The notes under the pieces were generated by a model that was not told the origin of the DNA, did no database searches, and saw nothing but the letters and a program-made list of their open reading frames with translations. Positions 48,105-57,427 of a DNA stretch of 64,000 bases are shown here, piece by piece. Each line of letters starts with the position of its first letter. Position 1 is the first letter of the stretch. The translations under genes were made by a program, and so were the position numbers. This DNA comes from Chitinophagaceae bacterium (GTDB lineage Bacteria > Bacteroidota > Bacteroidia > Chitinophagales > Chitinophagaceae): the NCBI GenBank assembly GCA_016713965.1, contig JADJOC010000010.1, forward strand, positions 372,001 to 436,000, in the 5' to 3' direction.

Positions 48105-48401
48105 GTCTGAAAGCCTATCGTATGGACACATCTTTTTTTAGCAAAAAATTAGTGCCTATTAATTAATTGGCCGTGAAATTAAGAATAAAGAACTAATGTT
48201 GAAGCTACAGTAGTGCAAAAGCTGAGTAGGGCTGTAAGGCAGGAACGGGCGGTAATCGTTCCTGCCTTGACTTTTTTGCTACTTTTTGCGTCAAGGCAAA
48301 AAGTAGGGTAATAGAATTAACTAAAAATGTAATAAATAACACCATGACTTAGCCCAAACTCAATTCGTAAAAAGATGTGTCCACACGATAGGTCTGAAAG
48401 C
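48105..48401. mobile_element. 277-bp MITE with 10-bp target duplication
   Basis: Terminal inverted repeats of 23 bp start at CTATCGTATGGACACATC (48115) and end at 48391, with one mismatch. They are flanked by the direct repeat GTCTGAAAGC (48105-48114 and 48392-48401). The interior contains dispersed repeat copy B. No gene. An uninterrupted version of the flanks occurs at about 51883-51906 on the opposite strand. Confidence 0.8.
48191..48312. repeat. Dispersed repeat, copy B
   Basis: Reverse-complement relative of copy A (24976-25091), differing at few positions over about 120 bp. Located inside the MITE. Confidence 0.85.
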
Positions 48402-48500
48402 GGGGTCGCACTCTTGTATAATATATTTTTACTGAACTTTTATTTAAGTTTAAGTGGGAGAATAAAAAATATAATGTAGGCTGATTCTAACAAAATTTTA

Positions 48501-48827
48501 TTATTTCTTCAATTTTGCAATAGCCCAAAAAGCAAGACCCAGGCCCACAATTATTAATTCAATTGAAATTATACCCCGGTCGGTTGAAATTAATGCAGAA
48601 ATTATAGCAGCCACAAATCCAATAGCTGCAACTACTAATCCATAAGTTAAGTTATTTTTTAAAGCTTCTTTTTGATTTTCATTGATGATATCCTTTGCAA
48701 CTTTTCTTGATAACTCTTCCGGGAAACCTTGCTTTTCCAAACGGGCATATAGTACTTCTTCGCTTAGGCCGGAATTTTTAAGCTTTAAACCAGCCAAATA
48801 TGCTTTATTTATTATTTCTGTATTCAT
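48501..48827 (-). CDS. Small membrane protein, unknown
   Basis: 108 residues. The N-terminal half is charged and helical (AYLAGLKLKNSGLSEEVLYA, RLEKQGFPEELSRKV), followed by two membrane helices (YGLVVAAIGFVAAIISALI and IISIELIIVGLGLAFWAIA). No family recognised; no signal peptide. The short form suggests a membrane-anchored regulator or structural protein, but that is a guess. Confidence 0.7.
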   Translation of the reverse strand: MNTEIINKAYLAGLKLKNSGLSEEVLYARLEKQGFPEELSRKVAKDIINENQKEALKNNLTYGLVVAAIGFVAAIISALISTDRGIISIELIIVGLGLAFWAIAKLKK

Positions 48828-48999
48828 TATTATGAGTTGCAGGCCATGGTAGCCTTAACAACAAAGATAATAAAGCTCAACAATAGCATATAGCACAAGT
48901 GAGTGACCCCGCCTTCGGACGGCGCAGGCTACAACGATTATGAGCAAAGAACAAATGTCCGTACCAAAAAAATAACAACTTATACTCTTTTAACTGTTT

Positions 49000-49007
49000 T
49001 ACATTTG
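49000..49007 (+). promoter_or_regulatory. -7 box of ubiD-family gene
   Basis: TACATTTG matches TAnnTTTG, 16 bp before the ATG at 49024. Confidence 0.6.
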
Positions 49008-49023
49008 TATAGAAATGTAAAAA

Positions 49024-50871
49024 ATGGCATATCGCTCCTTAGAAAATTGTTTATTGGATTTAGAAAAGACAGGTCAGCTTATTCGCATAAAAGAAGAAGT
49101 GGACCCGTACCTGGAAATGGCCGCAATTCATTTAAGGGTGCACCAGGCCAAAGGCCCCGCTATTTTATTCGAAAATGTAAAAGGCTGCAAATACAGGGCT
49201 GCCTCCAATATTTTTGGCACGCTGGAAAGAAGTAAATTTATTTTCAGGGATACATTATCGGTTGTTCAAAAATTAATTGAATTAAAAGATGATCCTGTAA
49301 AAGCGATCAAAAGCCCTTTTAAAAATTTTAGCGCAGGCATGGCTGCTTTAAAAGCTTTGCCAAAGAAAAATCCTTTTAGCAAACCTGTATTTTACGAAGA
49401 AATTAAAATCTCCGATTTGCCTTTGATACAGCACTGGCCAAAAGATGGCGGTGCATTTGTAACATTGCCTCAAGTGTACACAGAAGATGCAGATAAACCC
49501 GGTATTATGAATGCCAATTTAGGGATGTACCGCATACAATTATCAGGAAATGAGTATGCGCTGGATAAAGAAATCGGGTTGCATTATCAATTACACCGGG
49601 GGATAGGGGTGCATCAAACTAAAGCTGATAAAAAAGGTACACCATTAAAAGTAAGTGTGTTTGCAGGCGGGCCACCCAGCCATAGTGTAGCAGCTGTAAT
49701 GCCTTTGCCCGAAGGGATTAGCGAAATGACATTTGCAGGTGTGTTGGGTGGCCGCAGATTCAGGTATGCCCACCTGGACGGGTATTGCATCAGTACCGAT
49801 GCGGATTTTGTAATTACCGGAGAGGTAATGCCGAACAACAATAAACCGGAAGGGCCATTTGGGGATCATTTAGGATACTATAGTTTGCAACATGATTTTC
49901 CTGTAATGAAAGTGCATAAAGTATTTGCAAAAAAGAATGCCATATGGCCCTTCACCGTAGTAGGCAGGCCTCCGCAGGAAGATACCAGCTTTGGTGCGTT
50001 AATTCATGAAATAACAGGCCATGTCATGCAACAGGAAATACCTGGTGTAAAAGAAGTGCATGCGGTTGACGCTTCTGGCGTACACCCGTTACTGTTAGCT
50101 ATTGGCAGTGAGCGGTACACACCTTACGCACCTGCAAAGCAACCTGCAGAAATATTAACCATTGCCAATCATATTTTGGGCACGGGCCAGCTAAGCCTGG
50201 CTAAATTTTTATTTATTACCGCTGATGATACCAATAAGCTTACAACACATAATGTGCAAGCCTATTTTGAATTTATTTTGCAGCGTATACAATTGCAAAG
50301 AGATGTGCATTTTTATACCAACACTACCATTGATACATTGGATTATTCAGGAACAGGTTTAAATACTGGAAGCAAAGTAGTGTTTGCGGCATATGGAAAA
50401 ATTATAAGAACGCTTACTGTAGATGTTCCGGATTGCCTGAATGAATTGCATGAGTTTGAAAATCCGAAAATCGTTATGCCTGGTGTAATTGCTATTCAGT
50501 CCAATCCTTTTGTAAATTATGAGCAGGCAAAAAAAGAAATGGATATTTTAAATGATCAATTGAATAGCGAAAATCAATTAAACCAGCTTCAAACCGTTCC
50601 CATTATAATTTTATGTGATAATTCAAGCTTTATAAGTGAATCTGTACAAAATTTTTTATGGGTTACTTTTACCCGTTGCAATCCTTCACATGATATTTAT
50701 GGTATAGGAAGCTTTACAGAGAACAAGCATTGGGGCTGTAATGGCTCTTTAATAATTGATGCAAGAATAAAACCCCATCATGCACCGGTTTTAGAGCTGG
50801 ATGCAACTATTGAAAGAAAAATAGATAGGTTGTTTGCGAAAGGCGGTAGTTTACAAACGATCATAAGTTAA
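49024..50871 (+). CDS. UbiD family decarboxylase, probably menaquinone pathway
   Basis: 615 residues, long as in Bacteroidota UbiD-like decarboxylases. UbiD enzymes use prenylated FMN to decarboxylate aromatic or unsaturated acids. Family motifs: LGMYRIQLSGNEYALDKEIG, GGPPSHSVAAVMPLPEGISE and the catalytic region KPEGPFGDHLGYY near residue 278, with the Glu-Gly-Pro and Asp expected at the active site. Menaquinone-pathway use is inferred from the phylum and size. Frame intact. No UbiX gene is in the window. Confidence 0.88.
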   Translation: MAYRSLENCLLDLEKTGQLIRIKEEVDPYLEMAAIHLRVHQAKGPAILFENVKGCKYRAASNIFGTLERSKFIFRDTLSVVQKLIELKDDPVKAIKSPFKNFSAGMAALKALPKKNPFSKPVFYEEIKISDLPLIQHWPKDGGAFVTLPQVYTEDADKPGIMNANLGMYRIQLSGNEYALDKEIGLHYQLHRGIGVHQTKADKKGTPLKVSVFAGGPPSHSVAAVMPLPEGISEMTFAGVLGGRRFRYAHLDGYCISTDADFVITGEVMPNNNKPEGPFGDHLGYYSLQHDFPVMKVHKVFAKKNAIWPFTVVGRPPQEDTSFGALIHEITGHVMQQEIPGVKEVHAVDASGVHPLLLAIGSERYTPYAPAKQPAEILTIANHILGTGQLSLAKFLFITADDTNKLTTHNVQAYFEFILQRIQLQRDVHFYTNTTIDTLDYSGTGLNTGSKVVFAAYGKIIRTLTVDVPDCLNELHEFENPKIVMPGVIAIQSNPFVNYEQAKKEMDILNDQLNSENQLNQLQTVPIIILCDNSSFISESVQNFLWVTFTRCNPSHDIYGIGSFTENKHWGCNGSLIIDARIKPHHAPVLELDATIERKIDRLFAKGGSLQTIIS

Positions 50872-50904
50872 TAAATAATTCAAGTTGCTAATTACTTTGT
50901 ACAA

Positions 50905-50958
50905 TAAAGATCAAAAGTTGAAGCTACAGTAGTACAAAAGCTAAATCCGTCCGCCTCA
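50905..50958. repeat. Dispersed repeat, copy C (truncated)
   Basis: GTTGAAGCTACAGTAGTACA at about 50917-50936 matches the end of copies A and B; the sequence then diverges and runs into the IS5-family insertion at the palindrome CCGCCTCA. Confidence 0.65.
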
Positions 50959-51860
50959 GAGACTGTTTAAGAATTTACATCAATTATTGTTATGTGGAAA
51001 AGTGGAAAAAAAGGCTGTAGTTAATTGTAGGATTTATCACTAATTGAGAATTACAACAAACGCAATTAGTATGATAAGCTACCCTACCTGTTTAAACGAC
51101 AGCCAATGGCAAGTTATGAAAAGCTTTTTGAATATAAAAGGAAACGTAAGCATGATTTGCGACAAATTCTGAATGCCATTTTTTATTTGGTTAAAACAGG
51201 CTGCCAATGGCGTATGCTTCCTGGTGAATTTCCAAAGTGGCAGATAGTATATTACTATTTTAACCGGTGGAAAACCCTGGTGTTATCGAAAAGGTCCGAT
51301 GCTTTTTAGTAAAATTGTTAAGGGTGAAACAAGGTAAAGCACCGAACTTCTTGTAGGCATCTTGGATGCCCAGTCGGTTAAAAGTACATTGGTAAGCAAG
51401 AGCAGCAATACCGGTTATGATGGAGGTAAAAAAATCAAAGGGATAAAACGGCATATTGTAGTAGATGCTTCAGGGTTGTTACTTTGTATAGTGGTTCCCC
51501 CTGCAAGCATGGCCGATAGAAAAGGGGGAAAAGTTGTATTAGAAAAACTTAGTAACCGTTGGCATGGGATTAAAAAAATATTTGCTGATGGAGCTTACCC
51601 ATTACCAGGCAAAGCAGCAGAAAAAAACCAGGTGCTGGGGGGATATGAAATGGAGGTGGTAAAGCGTTCTGAATTAAAAGGGTTTAAAGTAGTTCCCAAA
51701 AGATGGGTGGTGGAAAGAACTTTTGCATGGAACGAGACAAACAGGAGGAATGCTAAGAGTTATGAGAGACTTTCTAATACTGCTGAAACAGTTACTGAAA
51801 TCTCTGCTATCCGATTAATGTTAAAACAATTTGACACTTAAATTCTTAAACAGTCTCTTA
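50956..51860. mobile_element. IS5-family insertion sequence, 899 bp
   Basis: Inverted repeats GAGACTGTTTAAGAATTTA at both ends (left end 50959, right end 51857; 19 bp perfect). Flanked by TCA (50956-50958) and TTA (51858-51860), as expected for a TNA target duplication with one change. It sits in the middle of a CCGCCT-N-AGGCGG palindrome. The single transposase is broken by small indels. Confidence 0.88.
51071..51841 (+). CDS. IS5-family transposase (several frameshifts)
   Basis: Reading across frames gives MISYPTCLNDSQWQVMKSFL, HDLRQILNAIFYLVKTGCQW and RMLPGEFPKWQIVYYYFNRW (DUF4096-type N-terminal domain), then VGILDAQSVKST with the first catalytic Asp, FADGAYPLPG with the second and RWVVERTFAWNE with the Glu: the complete DDE triad of IS5 transposases. 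About 257 residues. Breaks near 51135, 51275 and 51355. Some IS5 groups use a programmed frameshift, but here several shifts would be needed, so sequence error or decay is more likely. Confidence 0.85.
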
Positions 51861-51975
51861 GGCGGAGAAAACGGGATGTAATTCCCGCTTTCAGACGGGG
51901 CAGGGTGTTTTCGGATGCCTTTTGTCGCCTGTCCCGTCCGAAGGCGGGAGTTCTTTTTTGGACAAGCAAAAAAGA
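51861..51975. repeat. GC-rich palindromic repeat cluster
   Basis: Right half of the repeat split by the IS: GGCGGAGAAAACGGGATG, then CCCGCTTTCAGACGGGGCAG (empty-site relative of the MITE target), then CCCGTCCGAAGGCGGGAG, which pairs with the related CCCGCCTTCGGACGG at 48908-48922 in opposite orientation. Confidence 0.65.
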
Positions 51976-52066
51976 ACAATATAATTATAGATTAGAAATA
52001 TAGAAGTTGCTATGAAAATTAATACATAACTAGCAAATTGAGTATCATAAAAGTTTATCTTTAGAT

Positions 52067-52954
52067 ATGCGTATTTATCTCTCCATATTAATTTCTACTT
52101 TTCTTTTAAGCTGTAAAGGCCAAAATAATCCATCTTTAAAAGTAAACAAGGACGATAATACTCTACTATGGCAAGTAACCGGCAATGGCTTAAAATCACC
52201 AAGTTATTTATACGGTACTTTTCATTTAATGTGTAAAAATGATATTTTGATCAGTGAGCAGTTAAAGCTTGCTTTAAAGCAAAGTAATACGATATACCTG
52301 GAATTAGATATGGATGATCCGGCAACATTGATGGGCGGATTATTGCTAATGAATATGACCGATGGTAAAAAATTAAAAGATTTATATACTGAAGAAGAAT
52401 ATGTAAGAGTGGAAAATTTTTTTCAGGATTCCCTTCGCACACCCATATCATTTATGCAAAGCATGAAGCCCCTTTTTTTAATGAGCTTGTTATATCCTAA
52501 AATGATGCCTTGTAAAAATATTAGCGGGGTGGAAGAAGCAATAATGAAATTAGCTAAAGAAAATAAAAAAGAAGTAAAAGGTTTGGAAACCATGGCTTTT
52601 CAGGCATCAGTTTTTGATAGCATACCTTATAAAGAGCAGGCAAAAGAATTATTAAATAGTATTGATAGCATGGAATACAACAAAAATGAACTTTATGCTA
52701 TGATGAACGCTTATAAAAACCAGCGGCTGGATGAGTTGGAAAAATCACTTAAAAAAAGCGAACTAACATCAGGTGATAATGAAAGTATACTCATAACAAA
52801 ACGAAATAGGAACTGGGTACAACAATTAAATGCTATCATGAAAAAAGAAAGTGTTTTTGTTGCTGTTGGTGCCGGCCACCTGCCAGGAGGAGAAGGTGTA
52901 ATCAATTTATTAATAAAAGAAGGATATACAGTAAAGCCTCTTTATAATAAATAA
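52067..52954 (+). CDS. TraB/GumN family lipoprotein
   Basis: 295 residues with a lipoprotein signal (LISTFLLSCKG). The TraB/GumN family pattern includes SPSYLYGTFHLMC with the conserved Gly-Thr-Phe-His near residue 50, YLELDMDD near 85 and the C-terminal FVAVGAGHLPGGEGVINLL. Some members are metal-dependent peptidases of the EreA/TIKI type; activity here is inferred only from the fold. Probably membrane-anchored. Frame intact. Confidence 0.88.
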   Translation: MRIYLSILISTFLLSCKGQNNPSLKVNKDDNTLLWQVTGNGLKSPSYLYGTFHLMCKNDILISEQLKLALKQSNTIYLELDMDDPATLMGGLLLMNMTDGKKLKDLYTEEEYVRVENFFQDSLRTPISFMQSMKPLFLMSLLYPKMMPCKNISGVEEAIMKLAKENKKEVKGLETMAFQASVFDSIPYKEQAKELLNSIDSMEYNKNELYAMMNAYKNQRLDELEKSLKKSELTSGDNESILITKRNRNWVQQLNAIMKKESVFVAVGAGHLPGGEGVINLLIKEGYTVKPLYNK

Positions 52955-52994
52955 TTTAACCAACAATACTTATTTTCGTGCTAGAAAATAATGC

Positions 52995-53950
52995 ATGAAG
53001 CTCATCAAAGCCTTTTTTCGTTTAATACGCTGGCCAAATCTTGTATTCATTGCATTAACGCAATGCCTGTTTTATTTTTGCATCATTTTGCCTAACCTCC
53101 CTCCTTCATATTTAGCACTGCCTAATGGAATAAACTTATTTGCATTTGTATTAATTGTTGCTGCATCTGTGTTAATAGCTGCGGGCGGTTATATTATTAA
53201 TGACTATTTCGACATTAATATTGATCAAATTAATAAGCCTGATAAAATGGTAGTTGAAAAACTGATCAAACGGAGGTGGGCAATTTTTTTTCATCTTGCG
53301 ATTACTACAGCAGGTGTAATCTGCAGCTTTTTTGCTGCTTTGCAAACTAATATGATCATCCTTGTTGTAAATATTTTTTGTACTTTATTGCTGTGGTTTT
53401 ACAGCACTACATTTAAGAAAAAATTACTATCGGGCAATGTCATTATTTCACTACTTACCGCCTGGACAATATTTGTATTGTATTTCAGTACTAATGCCAA
53501 TTTCATCGTTGCCCGCAATTATGATATGGAAACTTTACTATCCATGAAGTTTATCTTTAAGTTAGCTGTTTTATATGCCGGATTTGCTTTCATTATTTCA
53601 TTGATAAGGGAAGTAGTAAAGGATATGGAAGACATGCATGGTGATGCCAGGTATAATTGTAAAACAATGCCGATTGTATGGGGGATACCGGCCACAAAAG
53701 TATTTGCAGGCGTATGGTTAATAGTTTTAATTGGAGCTTTAAGTATTATCCAGTTTTATGTTTTACAATTTAGCAGATGGTTAAGTGCTGTTTATTGTAT
53801 AATCCTTATTATAATTCCTTTACTTTTAATATTAAAAAATTATACCATGCTAAAGCAACAGCTGATTATCATCGGTTAAGCACCATAATAAAACTGGTAA
53901 TGCTTACCGGTATTTTATCAATGATATTCTTTAAATATTATGCATTTTAA
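52995..53950 (+). CDS. UbiA-family prenyltransferase (frameshifted near the end)
   Basis: About 318 residues with eight or nine membrane helices. Two Asp-rich prenyl-diphosphate motifs are present: INDYFDINIDQINKPDK near residue 75 and REVVKDMEDMHGDARY near 208. In Bacteroidota such proteins are annotated as geranylgeranylglycerol-phosphate geranylgeranyltransferase-like; a menA-type role is also possible. The frame breaks near 53840 in an A run; the repaired end reads KLYHAKATADYHRLSTIIKL and stops at 53948. Followed after 12 bp by maf, probably one operon. Confidence 0.88.
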
Positions 53951-53962
53951 AAATAATTTTAT

Positions 53963-54562
53963 ATGCAACCAGTTATTTTAGCTTCACAATCTCCTCGGAG
54001 GAAACAACTATTGGAATGGGCAGAAATACCTTTTACAATTCTTGTAAAAGAAACGGCTGAAACTTATCCGGTAGATTTAGATAAAGAACACATAGCTATA
54101 CATATTGCCGTTAATAAGGCAGAAGCTGTGAATAATGCTATTACAAAAAATGAGTTCCCGGAAATAGAAAACAGTATGCAGCATCTACCCATTTTAGCTG
54201 CGGATACCATTGTGGTTTTAAATGATGAAATAATTGGAAAGCCCCGTGACAGGGAAGATGCAATAGATATCCTAACCCGCTTATCTGGTAAATTCCATCA
54301 GGTAATTACGGGGGTTGCCCTTTTTTCAAAAGGTGAATTTATCACCTTTGCAGATGTTACCGAAGTGCAGTTTCATGATATTACCAAAGATGAAATAGAA
54401 TTTTACGTGGATAAGTATAAGCCATATGATAAAGCCGGTGCCTATGCTATACAGGAATGGATTGGTGTAGTAGGGATCCATTCTATAAAAGGTGATTTTT
54501 ATAATGTTATGGGGCTTCCCATAAGCAGGGTAGTAAAAATATTGAACACATTGAATGAATAA
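53963..54562 (+). CDS. maf: Maf family nucleotide pyrophosphatase
   Basis: 199 residues. Maf proteins hydrolyse non-canonical or excess nucleoside triphosphates, notably dTTP, UTP or modified bases. The N-terminal motif ILASQSPRRKQLLEWAEIPF and AADTIVVLNDEIIGKPRD near residue 76 are the family signatures, with KYKPYDKAGAYAIQEWIG near 150 completing the site. The ATG is 12 bp after the prenyltransferase stop. Frame intact. Confidence 0.93.
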   Translation: MQPVILASQSPRRKQLLEWAEIPFTILVKETAETYPVDLDKEHIAIHIAVNKAEAVNNAITKNEFPEIENSMQHLPILAADTIVVLNDEIIGKPRDREDAIDILTRLSGKFHQVITGVALFSKGEFITFADVTEVQFHDITKDEIEFYVDKYKPYDKAGAYAIQEWIGVVGIHSIKGDFYNVMGLPISRVVKILNTLNE

Positions 54563-54643
54563 TTATACACTTCGGAATGACAGAATTTTTTTATTTAAAA
54601 TCCGTACGGTAACTTTATAGCCGCTAACTATAAAAATACCTTA

Positions 54644-55903
54644 ATGACCGAAAAATTGCTCCAGTATATTTGGCAATTTCAATTATACAATAAACAACAG
54701 CTCGCCACTACATCAGGTGAAACCATTGAAATTATACATCCCGGTATCAGCAACACTAATCAAGGACCAGATTTTACCAATGCAAAAATAAAAATCAATA
54801 CTACTACCTGGGCCGGTAATATTGAGTTACATTTATTATCCGCAGACTGGCATCGTCATAAACATTCTGAAGATAAAAATTATGGCAATGTTATTTTGCA
54901 TGTAGTGTGGCAAAATGATGCAGAGCTAAGCCTTCCATTTGCAACATTGGTTTTGCAGGACAGGGTTTCCAAATTATTGCTGAACCGGTATAAAGAATGG
55001 ATGGATAAAAAATCTTTCATCCCCTGTGAGAATAATATTGTTGCAATAAATGCTATAACCTGGCTTGCCTGGAAAGACAGGCTGCTTGTAGAAAGGCTTC
55101 AAAATAAATCTGTTTTTATTTTTGATTGCCTCCAAAAAAATAACAGCCATTGGGAAGAAACATTATGGTGGCTGATAGCAAAAAACTTCGGGATAAAAGT
55201 TAACAGTGATGCATTTTTAAGCATAGCAAAATCCATCCCGGTTAATATATTGGCAAAGCACAAAAATCAGATTCACCAACTGGAAGCATTGTTATTTGGC
55301 CAGGCAGGTTTACTGGATAATGTTTTTTTGGACGATTATCCCGGTATGTTGCGTAAAGAATATGAGTTTTATAAAAATAAATACAAACTTTCCAAGCCAT
55401 CCATTCAATTATTTTTCTTGCGCATGAGGCCGGCTAACTTTCCTACCATTCGCCTGGCACAGCTGGCTATGCTTGTACACAAAAGCCTGCATTTATTTTC
55501 TGCAATAAAAGAATCTGCCTCACTCCAGGAAATAAGGGCTTTGCTTGATATAACGGCAAATGATTACTGGCTCTACCACTACAGGTTCGATGAAGGTTCA
55601 GCATATAAAGAAAAAAAATTAGGGACACAAATGATTGATAATATTTTAATCAATTCAGTTTTGCCTATACTATTTGCCTATGGACATTTTAATAATGAAG
55701 CCACGTACAAAGATAAAGCCATTCAATGGTTACAAGAGGTAAAAGCTGAACAAAATAATATTACCAAAGCTTTTCAGGCTATTTCTATAGAAAATAAAAA
55801 TGCATTTGATTCGCAGGCATTGCTACAATTAAAAAATGAATATTGCAATAATAAACGTTGCCTGGATTGTGCTATAGGAAATAAAATTCTTAGAATAGTC
55901 TAA
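54644..55903 (+). CDS. DUF2851 family protein
   Basis: 419 residues. The N-terminal part carries the DUF2851 hallmark IHPGISNTNQGPDFTNAKIK and a histidine cluster GNIELHLLSADWHRHKHSED near residue 65. The C-terminus has a Cys-rich tail (YCNNKRCLDCAIGNKIL) that could bind a metal. Function unknown. Frame intact. Confidence 0.88.
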   Translation: MTEKLLQYIWQFQLYNKQQLATTSGETIEIIHPGISNTNQGPDFTNAKIKINTTTWAGNIELHLLSADWHRHKHSEDKNYGNVILHVVWQNDAELSLPFATLVLQDRVSKLLLNRYKEWMDKKSFIPCENNIVAINAITWLAWKDRLLVERLQNKSVFIFDCLQKNNSHWEETLWWLIAKNFGIKVNSDAFLSIAKSIPVNILAKHKNQIHQLEALLFGQAGLLDNVFLDDYPGMLRKEYEFYKNKYKLSKPSIQLFFLRMRPANFPTIRLAQLAMLVHKSLHLFSAIKESASLQEIRALLDITANDYWLYHYRFDEGSAYKEKKLGTQMIDNILINSVLPILFAYGHFNNEATYKDKAIQWLQEVKAEQNNITKAFQAISIENKNAFDSQALLQLKNEYCNNKRCLDCAIGNKILRIV

Positions 55904-55937
55904 ATACCTTTGCACTAATTTAAAATTATAGAGATAA

Positions 55938-56342
55938 CTACCAATTATAAACTACGTTTACCATCACATCCTTACTCAGGCTTTCAGCTACAGGACAAGT
56001 CTCTGCAATTTTTTGCAATAGCACCTTCTGGTCATCATTTAGCTGTAAAGTAGCAGGAAAATTTAAATTAATATCAATTGCACCTATTCTTCTGGGGTCC
56101 GTAATCATATGCTTGGTTACTTCCATTTTGGTACCTGCTAAATCCAAACCCATACCGGCTGTTTTTATAGCCATAGTAGTTATCATACAGGTGGCTAAAG
56201 CTACGCATACCGTATCAGTAGGACTAAAACGTTCTCCTTTGCCTTTATTATCCGTAGGTGCATCAGTTTCTATAATGGTGCCGCTTTGTTCATGAGTGCA
56301 TTCGCACCTTAATACACCTTTGTATATTACCTTAGCTGTCAT
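55938..56342 (-). CDS. OsmC family peroxiredoxin-like protein
   Basis: 134 residues from ATG 56342; a longer frame to 56378 is less likely. OsmC/Ohr proteins reduce organic hydroperoxides with two Cys: here ALATCMITTMAIKTAG near residue 51 and AETCPVAESLSKDV near 117, plus the N-terminal Glu/Arg region GKGERFSPTDTVCVALA. An extra Cys pair CECTHEQSG near residue 12 is unusual. Probable role in oxidative-stress defence. Frame intact. Convergent with DUF2851. Confidence 0.88.
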   Translation of the reverse strand: MTAKVIYKGVLRCECTHEQSGTIIETDAPTDNKGKGERFSPTDTVCVALATCMITTMAIKTAGMGLDLAGTKMEVTKHMITDPRRIGAIDINLNFPATLQLNDDQKVLLQKIAETCPVAESLSKDVMVNVVYNW

Positions 56343-56448
56343 AAAATTATATTTATTATTATTGCCTGGCATAATCACAGATTATTTATGTGAAAATCTG
56401 TAAATCTGTGATAAAAACTGCATAAATTTACTAAAGTAAAAAGCATTC

Positions 56449-57235
56449 ATGAATAAATTATTTATTACAGTTATAATACTTTCGTTTACTACCGCATCTT
56501 TTGCGCAGGATACCCTTTCTCAAAAGCAGAATAAAAAAGAGCAACGTAAGCAGCGGATCAATGCCTTGGTAAAACAGGAGGAAGAAGGGGTAATTGCTTA
56601 TCAAAAGCATATCATGTTTTGGCGCCAAATTATTTAACGACGGGTATGGCGGTTTTATAGAAATCGGCCGGGGAAAATCAATAACAAAAAGTTTATTGTT
56701 TCAACTGGAAATCAGTGAGCGAAAACACCCAAAAGAAGAAAAGCAAAATAACCCTTTTGCACCCACTGCACCTATTATTTATGGAAAACAAAATTTCTTT
56801 TACCCGGTAAAATTAGGTGTACAGCAGCAATTTTTATTAGGTAATAAAAGTAATAAAAATGGGGTTAGTGTTACCGCAAATATAGGCGGAGGGATATCGT
56901 TAGGATTGCTAAGACCTTACCAGCTTGAAGTCGAAAAAGATGGAGAACGGAAATTTGTGCAATATGATTCACCGGACAGTTCACTATTTTTAAACGGGCC
57001 ATTTTTGGGGCCAAGTTTTAGTACAGGTTGGAAAGAACTTACAGTTACCCCCGGCATTTATATAAAACCTGCATTCCGTTTTGATTATGGACGGTATAAT
57101 GAAATGGTATCTGCTGTAGAAATAGGGCTGACAGGCGAATTTTACACAAAAAAAATGCCACAGGTGATTTTTAGTAAGCAGCAGCAATTCTTTTTTTCTG
57201 CTTACGTAGCAATTCTTTTTGGGCGGAGGAAATAA
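56449..57235 (+). CDS. Secreted or outer-membrane beta-barrel protein (frameshifted)
   Basis: About 261 residues. The signal peptide ends near TASFAQ, then a Lys/Gln-rich linker (SQKQNKKEQRKQRINALVKQ). One extra T near 56618 breaks the frame; removing it restores HIMFGAKLFNDGYGGFIEIG. The remainder alternates hydrophobic strands (VKLGVQQQFLLGNKSNKNGV, NIGGGISLGLLRPYQLEV, YIKPAFRFDYGRYNEMVSA) and ends FFFSAYVAILFGRRK, typical of an outer membrane barrel. Function unknown. Confidence 0.72.
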
Positions 57236-57372
57236 CAGGCTAAAGGTTTGAAAGAGATAAAAGGGGCAAAGAATTAATCAATTTGTATATCCCTTTTTTC
57301 ACCTTTCCTCTTTTGTCTCTTAGCCGCTTTTAACTACTTTGTAACCAGCTTTGGAAATTCTATTTAGCATAG

Positions 57373-57403
57373 TTGTGTCACTCACTTTTACGGCATACCT
57401 TTG
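57373..57403 (+). promoter_or_regulatory. Promoter of lipA
   Basis: TTG at 57373-57375 and the -7 box TACCTTTG at 57396-57403, 20 bp apart; the ATG follows 24 bp after the -7 box. Confidence 0.65.
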
Positions 57404-57427
57404 CGCAGCAAAGAATACTAAAAATTT

